From Malania oleifera (lineage: Eukaryota > Streptophyta > Magnoliopsida > Santalales > Ximeniaceae): a DNA stretch of 64,000 nucleotides. Shown one piece after another: positions 54,782-64,000 of this stretch. The notes below the pieces were generated by a model. That model saw only the letters and a list, made by a program, of their open reading frames with translations, made no database searches and was not told the DNA's origin. How positions within the stretch are numbered: the first letter of the stretch is position 1; the number at the start of each line of letters is the position of its first letter. The DNA is taken from positions 31,735,032 through 31,799,031 of the forward strand of contig NC_080420.1 of the NCBI RefSeq assembly GCF_029873635.1. The letters run 5' to 3'. Position numbers and translations under genes: made by a program.

Positions 54782-57563
54782 TGTTTGATAAAAAAATCAA
54801 AGACATTTTGAAGTAATGAGATTGAGACGGGGAGATGGTGGATTAATTGTGAATGGACTCGTTATGCTAACTCTGATAAGAGATGTAGTGATAGAGATAA
54901 TGAAATAGTTGTAGAAATTATAGAAAAGGGAAAAAATAATAGGGAGGTGAACATAACTAGATTAAAAAAGATTAGGAGAGAGAATGAGAAAAGGATAGAG
55001 TTAGAGAAAAAAGAGGTAATAAGAGATGGAAATAGAGGGACAAAGTGGCACGAAGGCAAAAGTGATAATTGTTTGTCACATTACATAAATTGAGTTGAAT
55101 GTGTTGAAAAGTCCTTATAAGATTGGTTATATACCTCTTTGTACCCTTGGAGATCAAGGCAACATCAATTTTAAGGTTACAAATCATAAATTCAAGACAT
55201 TGATCATAATCATAAATTTGGTCATCCAAACGTAAATTCTAAACATTTAAGGTCCAACTATTATAGTTGATATGCTTTGTCAATGTTTATTCTTGTTGTT
55301 TGATGACTGCGTGACCGGTGTTGCCTAATGATTGCGTGAATTCTATCACCTAAGTAGTTATTTGTGATTCCTTGGTCACCTAAGTTAATGAGCACTCCAT
55401 ATTTGAATCCCTTAGGCAACTTTTTATGCCTCTCCTAGGTGATGTTTATCTAACGACTCAATTAGAAAATTCTCTACTTAGTCACTAGGGTGACTAGGCA
55501 AAACGTAATTTGCTTTGCCTAGGCATATGCCTTATGTCTTGCCTAGGAAATCTCTATTTTTAATTTCTTAGGAAACTTGAGTGATCACCATCTTATTCCA
55601 AGGGGTTTCTAAAGTTGACACAAACAATGCCCTCCACAATTGTTATGTTTATTTTCTTTTAACGCTTATAAATAAGCAATCTTAAATCTAAGTGAGTTCT
55701 TATTTTCTTAGGTTGAACAATCTCTTGATCAATGAATTATTTATAAAATGATGCTCCCAAGTTTGTTAAAGCATGTTTGACCAATCATTTTTGGGAAATA
55801 AAAGATGATCACCTAATACTGGATCTAAAACAAGCCAAGGGACGACCCTTGCCTAATTCAAAAATTTTGTCAATAAGTTTGCCAATCTCTTGATCAAGTT
55901 TGAGATCATCCTTATTCTCAATATTGCCTTGGCCTTTGGCTAGCTTTGAGTCATTGACTAAAAAGAAATTCTTGAATTCTTAATGTTTGACAAAGTTACA
56001 GTATTTTTCCTTATTAGTGTAGTTGGCTACTAGGGATTCTTCAAAATTCTCAAGTTCGATTGTAAAGTAGATTTCGCATTCTTCATGTTCAACCGAATCA
56101 AAATCGTCCTCCTCTATATTATGTTCAAGCACTAAGGAGGTTGATCTTCTCAACTTATTATATATAATTGACCAAAAAAATCATTTGCATAATCTTCATA
56201 ACTAATTTTTTTGTGAAAAAATTATGTTGCCCCATATTATTGAGGTGGGGCGAACAATGTGGCATCCTCCTACAATAGAATATGTTGGTTGAATTCATTA
56301 TTCTAGTTATAGACAATGGTTTCGTTATGCCCAATGAAGAACTGTGGGCGAATTGCAATGGAGGCTTTCATGAGAGTTTTTATTGTGAATCTTGAATCAA
56401 CGAACATATATAGCTCTTCACATGCTCTCCATATTGGGTCTTATCTCAGTTTGTAAATCACCCATGATTATCTTCATTGTAGTTGTTACCTCATAAGAGT
56501 TGCGAGTAACTACATGAAAACTTTCTTCAGTCAATTATTGCTTAATCATTGCTAAGTTAGCATTGGAGAGTTAAATTGACTTTGGTGACATTGTGGCTTT
56601 ACCTTGTACCTTTGGTAACTGACAACATAAAGTGTGTCGTATAAGCGTACCAAAAAGACATTTGATAAAAAATAAATTAACTTTTCTAGTAATGATATGA
56701 TTGAGACAGGAAGATTCTGGATTATTTTTTTAATGGACTCATTAGACTAGCCCCCTAATAGAGGTTAAGAATAGGGGTAATAAGAAAGTCGTAGAAGTCA
56801 TATAAATAGTACAAAGGGAACAAAAAATTATGGAGGTCACGGAAGTAGATTAGAAGAGATAATGATAGGAAGAGAGAAAAAGATAGAGCTAGGGAAGTAG
56901 GGGCAATGAAAGATAGAAATAAAGGGATAAAGTAGCCTAGATGACAAAGTAATAATTATTTGCCACATTGTGTGACTTGAGTTGAATGTGCTAAAGGCTT
57001 TCACAATATATATTGTATACTTATTTATACCCCTTTAAGGTCAACCTACATCAATTTTGAAGTTACAAATCATAATTTTAGGTCATTAATCCTAATCATA
57101 AATCCAACAAGCTTCTAAACATTAAAAACCTAATCATTTATTGGAAACATTTTTAAACATTGACAGTCCAATAATTATAGTTGACAAAAAAAAAAAGCAT
57201 TATTTTAGTTGACATGCTTGCCCAAAGCTTATCTGTCTTATCGGTTGATGACTAGGAGATCTCGCAGATGATTGGGCAACTATCGTCACCTGCTGATTGT
57301 ATGACTTTTGTTGCTTGGGTGGTTACTTGTCATTCCTTGGTCGCTTAGGTTGTAAGTGATTGCATATTTTAATCCCTTCGGCAATTTTTGCCTTGCTTGG
57401 GTGATATTTGTTTTATGTCATGACTAGGCAATACATGATTCACTTTGCCTAGGTGAACGCCTTATGTCTTGCCTAGGATCTTCATTTTTAATTTCTCAAA
57501 CGACTACCTTGGCTAAGAGATCATTGTCACATTTCAAGATGGTGCGCAAAGATGACACAAACA
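54782..57563. mobile_element. Old LTR-like direct-repeat pair around an unrecognised decayed frame
   Basis: 54782-55626 and 56659-57563 are direct repeats, similar throughout but clearly diverged, separated by 1.03 kb. Shared landmarks in order: TTTGATAAAAAA, GAGATTGAGAC, GGAGAGAGAA-rich tract, ACATCAATTTT, a 'TGCCTAGG...CTTATGTCTTGCCTAGG' block and GACACAAACA at the end. The layout is that of a small non-autonomous LTR element, but no primer site, purine tract or TSD is clear. Confidence 0.5.
55835..56500 (-). pseudogene. Decayed reading frame of unknown function
   Basis: Minus strand, one main frame break near 56145: KASIAIRPQFFIGHNETIVYN, then EDATLFAPP, ISYEDYANDFFGQLYI, then in a second frame EEDDFDSVEHEECEIYFTIE, FEESLVANYTNKEKYCNFVKH and a Lys/Asp-rich end (KDDLKLDQEIGKLIDKIF). 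Acidic and low in Cys. Codon-like continuity suggests former coding. I do not recognise it and give it no function. It lies wholly between the two direct repeats. Confidence 0.4.
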
Positions 57564-59640
57564 CTATGTGAGGCTATCATTGTTGCTTGTAATGTTTTAA
57601 TTGATGCTTGTGTTTCTCATTAATAGAATCTCGTAGCCAACATCTTATATGACCAAATGAAATTGGGAAATTTTTTTTTCTAGAAAATATAGGAAGATCT
57701 ATTGGAACATAAGAATAGAAGTACAAACTCCAAAACAACATATTGTTGAAAGACCTAACGACAACATAAAATAAAAACTGTAATCAACAAAATAGAAAAT
57801 CGAAAAACAAAGAGCAAGGGAGCAATACACTTTTAACTCAAAGTAACAAAAATAATAATACCAAACAGATCAACCTACAACAACAACTATAGAAATGCCA
57901 TAAAGAGAAAACTGAAAAGGTTTCCATACCCAACTATTAAAGAGGTCATGATTATGCAATTTTAAGTTATTGATATCTTGTGCACAATATCTAGAACATG
58001 ATGATGATCAAAATAAGCCCAATTTTATATTTGTTATGTAAAATAGTCAACATTTGTATTCTTAATAACTAAATTATTTTAACTGCGGCATGATTTTTTT
58101 AATATAAAATGTTTTGTTGATAGAAGGTTCCAAGATTGTTGCTAAAAGGAAAAAATACTTCTTGTCGAGGAATTCATCATTTGCAATGAAAAGTATATTA
58201 TCCTTCTTGCAATGATTTGGACTTAATTATTTTTATCATTAAATCTTTAATTCCATTTAGTGCTCCATGGCTCATAACATTTAAAAATCTTTTCATTAAC
58301 TTCTTTTGTTCTTCTTCTTATAATGGTATTTAAATGCGAAATTATATTTGATGTCAATGACAAAACAAAATATTCAAAAGGATAAATGCATTTGGACATT
58401 TATTTGAAAATTAAGGAAGGTTATTATTTACATATTTTAAGGTTGACTTGCCCTCTCTCGACATGAGATATGATTGATTAAATAAGAAAATGGCCTCATT
58501 GCCCTTTACTTTTATTTTTATTTTCGTTATAAATTGTCATTTTTCATTGAAACCAATTTGATTTTTAAATGATTACTTTATCCTTTGTGTAGATGACAAT
58601 CTAAGCAACTAATAAGATAATTATAGTAACTAGTCTAGTCTAATTCTATTTAGCTTAGTTGACTATCATAAACTTAGCACCAACATATAATCCTAAAAAT
58701 CTTACGCAAAGGACAATATAGCTATCTCCAAATTATAACCCTATTTTATATTCCTCCCGAACTTTAATTTTTCTCTTCACCATAATTTTGTTTCACCAAT
58801 AATCTAAATTGAGGATTTTGGACAAAACTTCACGTCACTAGCCATTATGTCTCACTAAATTGCACTCTCAAAATCATGGTCGAGGTTTTGTACTCATTCT
58901 CAAACTATTAACTAAGTTTTAGATTCCTCTTTAAACTCTAAGCTAAATTTCGTACAATACCAAAACCTAAAAATAAGTGTAAAATTGCGAGTCTGTTTGA
59001 TACTATAGTTATTTTCTACTCTTTGTTTTTATATTTGCCCAACGAAAAAACAAATTGTAAAAATGCATTTAGTTATGTTGCATGTTTTCTATTTTTGTTG
59101 TCAACTTTCAGTTATTTATGATTTTCGGTTATTTTAGTAAATTGTTATTAGAAATTTTAATATCCATAAATAGTTCTTATGACTCAAATTATCCATTTTG
59201 TACACTTTTAAATTAAAATTAAAATAAAAATAAGATGGTCACATGAATTTAAATATAATTAAAATGAAAACATAAATAATTTTTTAAAAAATAATTATAA
59301 TAAAGTTAACTACAAAATATTTTTATTATTTTTCTGTTTTAATGTCCAAAAAAATTTAAATATAATAATTAATTTAAATAATAATAATAATAATAATTAT
59401 TATTATTATTATTATTATTATATTTTTTAATTTGTATTATTTTGTAACTTTATTACTTTAATCATATTTTTATAATATTATTTAATTTAAAGATGAAAAT
59501 AAATATTTTTAATTAAAATTTTTATTTATTTTAATTTTATAAATATTAATCAAATGAGTTGCTAGCTTCTAATTTTTAACTTATATTTCTAATTTTTGAT
59601 TTTTTTTAATTTCTATTTTTATTATTTCTAACAGTGATAC
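57564..59640. other. A+T-rich intergenic sequence
   Basis: No domain, LTR end or repeat partner recognised. Long stretches of A/T, and an (ATA)n(TTA)n inverted microsatellite at 59378-59422 able to form a cruciform. Confidence 0.5.
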
Positions 59641-59689
59641 TAATTTAAAAATGAGATTCCCATGGTAAAATAGGTGGGACCTTAGAAAG

Positions 59690-60030
59690 AGTATTAATAC
59701 GTGTCAGAGCTTGGAGCCTTGTGGTGAGGTTCTCATGCACCGGCAAGCACACCTTAGAATTTCTCCCAGGGTATAAGACGAGTGCAGAACCCTAAGTGAT
59801 GGAATCAAACTACTTGATCTTATCTGAGCGGGGGCGACGCCGCCGGATTATCTCCCTCCTCTGCCCTCTCTGAAGGGTCGCCCTGCTACCCTCTCCAGAA
59901 CCGCTGGTTTTGGGGCTGCCGGCGGCGGGGCGGCGAAGAGAGAGAGAGATGCTTTCGTTGGCATCCCCTGCGATGAAGACTGCCCGCCGTCAGAGCCCTT
60001 TTGCTTGATCCGGCGATGATGGTCGCGCGG
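59690..60030 (+). other. G+C-rich island, possible promoter/first exon of a host transcription unit
   Basis: The only G+C-rich block in the last 10 kb. The plus strand has an in-frame open stretch 59831-60017 (PPDYLPPLPSLKGRP, CDEDCPPSEPFCLIRR) without an ATG. A short ATG frame at 59949 (19 codons) sits beside it. It is followed by a telo-box and by T-rich sequence with several acceptor-like sites (TTTACAG near 60969, TTTGCAG 62414, TTTGTAG 62999). This could be a 5' exon or non-coding RNA; no protein family recognised. Confidence 0.35.
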
Positions 60031-60033
60031 GCT

Positions 60034-60048
60034 AAACCCTAAACCCTA
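60034..60048 (+). promoter_or_regulatory. Double telo-box
   Basis: AAACCCTAAACCCTA, two adjoining AAACCCTA units. In plants this motif is frequent near transcription starts of ribosomal-protein and other translation genes. Alternatively it is a short interstitial telomere repeat. Confidence 0.6.
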
Positions 60049-63000
60049 TTAATTTATATTCGTTCTAATTTTTGGAATAGATATGTAGCCTTAGTTTACA
60101 TTTCCTATGTTGAGATCCGTAAATTAGATTGGCTTTGACAACTTGGGAATTCATTTTTCTTCCTCTCGCCGATGATTCAATTTTTTCTGGTTGCTGTAGT
60201 TTGCAAGAGGCAACTGTGCGTTGGGCCGAGTCCTGTCCTCTGTCGGCCGCATCCATGCTTTGTGTTTATCTTGTTGATAGTGGAGCTGTTTCTTCTTGCT
60301 ATATCTTTTACTGATGCTCACATATGTTATTTATTGTTGATTGTGGTTGAATTTAGTTTCTAACTATTTGGATTGGCTTGGCCCATCAACACACACGAAA
60401 GCACCATTTTGTGGATATACTTGTTGGAGATGTCATTCTGGCCATTTCTGTTTATAATTCTAGGCGGAAAAAAAAAAGTCAACAATAATGGGATTTGATG
60501 GAGTTGGGGCGGTATGAGAAAAGAGGAGAGGGAGAGAGATGGGAAGGAAGTGAAAGATAAAAGAGTTGTTATAACAAATTATGTTGCAGTGATAGTCATG
60601 TGATTTTGGTTTAATTCCCAGATTTTCACTTTACATGTTTCTTTCTATTGATCTAAAGAGAAGCCTGAAAAAATAGGGTTGAGAAGACAATTTTCTGGTC
60701 TTCAAAACTGTTAATAGCATGCAATTTGATGGTCTAATCTTGTTTTAAAAACTTCAATATTATTATTCCTAAATGAAATCACCCCAAAATTTAGATCCTA
60801 TATGCTATTTTGGCATTAAAAGAATTAATATTCATTTTGAAGTTTGGCTTTAACTTAATGGCCATTACTTTGTATCCTAAGATATAGTCTGTAGTATGTC
60901 TTTGTTTTTTCATCAAAAAACAGATGCAGCTTCATGGTTTACTCTAGATTTTTATGCATTGATTTACAGCTTCTCTTTTCGCAAAGCGGACCACTCCAGG
61001 GGTTGCATGGGTGGGTGATGATGTTGCAGTTTCTAGTAACAAGATCTGTTTAATTTTGTTTTTTACATGTTATATTTTTGGACAGAATGAGCAGCTTCTT
61101 GGGGTTGGAACAGTAAATATTTCTTGTACATTAAACATCTAAGGTGAATTCTTGAGTGCAGGATCATTGCAGATTTTGATGGAGCTTGCAAGTTCTCTCA
61201 CCGGCTCACCCGCAGGCAGTTGCTATTTTTGTATTTGATTCTTGACATGCAAAAGCAGCTGATGGGAGCTTATCGTCAATGTTCATATTGGAGGTTCGGA
61301 CTGTCAATTGCCATGCTCTGGCAGGCTTTAATTTTAAGTATCTATTTTCAAACTGTTAATTTGGTCCAACGTTGAGATTTCCATTTTCTTTAATCTTATT
61401 CATTGTGTTTAAATATTTGCAAATGGTCCATACTTAGTCAATAATTTTTAGTTACTTCTTTTGGATTTATGAGGTTATCTATGTGTGGCATTAGGGCTTT
61501 TCTTTGTCCCTAGATGGGTAAAGCCATTTGTCTTGTAATTGGGGGCCTGGCGTAATGGTTGGAGATGAGTAGGTTCAGGGTGATGGGATTACTTTCTTAT
61601 AAAAAACTGGTTTGAAGTATTGAAAAATTTTGTTTGTTCTATCAATATTGTTTTTAAATTTTGCATCTTTATCAATTTCATAGAATTTTTTTCTTCAATT
61701 ATATAGAAGTCTTGCTATCTGCAAGGCGATAAAGGCAAGCTTCAATTTTTTGCTACATTTGTGACTTCATTAGAGGATTCTGTTATTTTGATGTTTACTT
61801 TTTAGTGTAATTATTATGTTATCGGTGATAAACAAGTTTCTGTTGGGAAAATATGAACTTAAACTTAAACAAGATTATATTCGAAGTAATGCTGCAATTT
61901 AATGGGCTATTTTTATTATGGTTTCATAAAAAGATACATTTTGTTTATAGTTGGTGTTGGTTTGGCTTATCGCAATACTCTTTTGATGTTTTCTTTTGGG
62001 GTGTTGATTTTAATTGTTATATTTTTTTTGGGTTCAAAGGAACATTGTGTCTTTAAAATGTTAGCCGTTAGCCTCTATTTTTTCTGCTTTTTGTGAAGGG
62101 TATGAATGAAAATTAATATTTAAAATCAATAGTTTGATTAGATTCTTTTCCTTTTTTATGCTTCCCAATTTCTGGAGTATAATAGTCTTCATAGGTTTGT
62201 TTGACTCCTATCTCAGGGAAAAAATCACATGCAGCCAAGTGCATCAAATTTTGTGTTTTTGTTGGAAAAGAACAAAGCATAATGATTTTATTATAAAGTA
62301 ACAATAGCAACAAACTTATTGAATTGAGGCTACTTCTTTAAACTTGCTTCCATGTGATGATTGCTATTTTTCGCTTCTTAACGCTGAAAGTCTCCTCAGG
62401 TTTTAATTTGCAGATAGGGCGCACACAGCCCCAGGGTACAAGAACAATTTGTTAGACTCATTCTTACAAAGCTGCTGTATATTTATAATGAAATGTATTC
62501 TAAAGTCTTTTACAATCAGAAAAATAGTGGCAAAAAACTATATGCCCATGGATTCTCCTTTTGTAAGGGAGGGAATATTGTAAAGTCACATTGATTTACT
62601 AGTTACAAGACTGCATCTACACAATGTTCACATGTTTGCATATTGAAAAGTAAAATGTTGAATTGACAAAGGAAGTTTGATTTGATCATTCTCTTTGCCT
62701 GCTTGCTATTCATAATTTGTGTTTACTTGGATGATGAAGACATTTAGATTACCCTGTGCATAGCGTGGTCATTCTCCTAGTTTGTATGAAAACCCAATCT
62801 CCCCCTCCCCCCCCCTAAAACAAAAACTTGATTCAATAATTGGTTTTTGGGAGTCTTAATATTCTTTTGACACCTCTTAATATGTAATAAAATGCATGTC
62901 CATATGTTTGTCGCATGGAGGGTTTTATAGAAAGCAAATTTAATAATCTTCAAGATATCCGAATTTTGTAATGCTTTCTATTTTGGTTGATTTTGTAGAT

Positions 63001-63480
63001 GGGACTATCGAACGTGGATGATTGGATGGGTTCTACAACTTCTTCTCGTTTATTGATAAAAGTAGCGGAGAATGCTTCATTTTTCAAAGTGCACATGCTA
63101 TGTAATTGTATTAGCCCCAACTGCAAGGGAGTGGGGATGAAGAATATGGAGGTATAAGGCTTTATTGAACTTTATAAGGGGCTTCATGCATTGGGTTGTG
63201 TAGATGCATCCATTAGCTAGTTTATAATAGCCGCCATATTTTGTAAGCATCTGATGTAGTATGCCAAATTACAAGTTGCTGAGATAGAGCTAAGGATATA
63301 TCATGATTTGGAATTCCCCTTCGCATTATTTGGTGGACCCATTTCTAATGGAAATATAGCTGTTTCTATAGAATTTAAGATAAATTTATACTTTGGAGAG
63401 ATTAGGGATTTTTCAATTGCCATAGGTGTTGATCAAAGGTTTGCAAGTCCTTATATTTTTTCTAGTGGTGGACAAATTTA
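60049..63480 (+). other. T-rich region with splice-like sites, no gene proven
   Basis: Plus-strand T-richness resembles plant introns. Short open pieces after acceptor-like sites include 63001-63153 (MGLSNVDDWMGSTTSSRLLIK ends at a TAA after GVGMKNMEV) and 61170-61330. None shows a domain I know, and I cannot join them into a consistent gene. No retroelement similarity either. Confidence 0.3.
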
Positions 63481-64000
63481 CTAAAGAGGGTCGAAGATGA
63501 GGTTTTATGGTGTTGATCACAGATGTTGTAATTTTGATTGATTAAACTTTATAGTAAAAATATTATTTGCTTTTCTGTTTGTGTACAAAAATTGATTCTT
63601 ATAATATTATTTTTATTTCAATTTTCCTATTTTTATATAATTAATAAATGTCTATTTTCTATTTTTTTCTAAACTTGATCACATTTTTGACAATTAAAAA
63701 TATACTTTAAATTACTCAGGTGAGTATTTTATTATTTAATTAAATTCATAATAAATAAGAATCTTATTGAATGTAATTCAACTTAATCAAGAAGTAAGAC
63801 GTTTTCAATAATCAAGTGATTGATTTAAATGGGTACTATTCTCATTATCAATTATAAATTTAATTTATAATAAATAATGTAAAAATTATTATTTTGAAAG
63901 AATTATGTAGCTAATTACTGAATTATTATTAAATTGATTATTATTATCATATTTTACTCAATTAATCATTTGCTATAAATAATTTAATCAATTGTCTTAA
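63481..64000. other. A+T-rich sequence, nothing recognised
   Basis: Low-complexity A/T-rich sequence to the window end. No frame, repeat partner or signal seen. Confidence 0.5.

Noticed and set aside
60034..60048. Chromosome-end telomere
   Set aside because: Only two telomere-like units inside ordinary sequence; a telo-box or short interstitial motif is the simpler reading.

Overview
The window is repeat-dense plant nuclear DNA, almost certainly from an angiosperm. It is a graveyard of nested LTR retrotransposons in A+T-rich sequence. Every recognisable protein is a gag or pol fragment of a Ty1/copia or Ty3/gypsy element, and nearly all are broken by nonsense codons, frameshifts or deletions. 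Initiator-Met tRNA primer sites (TGGTATCAGAGC type), TG...CA LTR ends, 5-bp target-site duplications (TSDs), telo-box motifs and long dinucleotide tracts all fit a plant. The species cannot be told from the sequence, and no intact host gene was found.

Layout. 1-41: end of an Athila-like LTR. 42-3619: Tekay/Del-like gypsy remnant, minus strand. 3620-13880: a Sirevirus-like copia element (called Copia-B, minus strand), split at pol by a second Sirevirus (6334-13000) with a 5-bp TSD. This second element has a Sirevirus 5' LTR, but its 3' end is a small TRIM-like LTR, and its leader carries a long hairpin of the same TRIM sequence. 13881-16600: plus-strand Sirevirus LTR with a gag stub, inserted in the Copia-B 5' LTR. 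16600-19125: two Tekay-like LTRs head to head.

19126-42590: pieces of one Tat/Ogre-like gypsy gag/protease region (minus strand), which can be put together by removing four nested insertions: a TNT1-like copia (19664-24731, TSD GTTTC), a solo LTR (25755-27755), an Ivana/Oryco-like copia (28481-33362) and a gag-only Athila-like element (33450-40814, TSD ACTAA). 42600-43440: LTR-like sequence probably belonging to the Tat host. 43440-46187: Tork-like copia remnant, minus strand. 46188-48075: Sirevirus solo LTR. 48076-48663: TRIM-like element. 51435-54169: Tekay-like solo LTR (TSD GCGAG).

54175-64000 is A+T-rich and poor in recognisable elements. It holds an old pair of direct repeats flanking an unrecognised decayed reading frame (54782-57563), and a G+C-rich island with a telo-box near 59.8-60.05 kb that may be the promoter or first exon of a host transcription unit.

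No element encodes a full working protein set. The most informative points are the exact nesting order read from TSDs and continuous reading frames, the chimeric Sirevirus/TRIM insertion with its hairpin leader, and GTCGAC-centred palindrome arrays shared by the LTRs of unrelated families.
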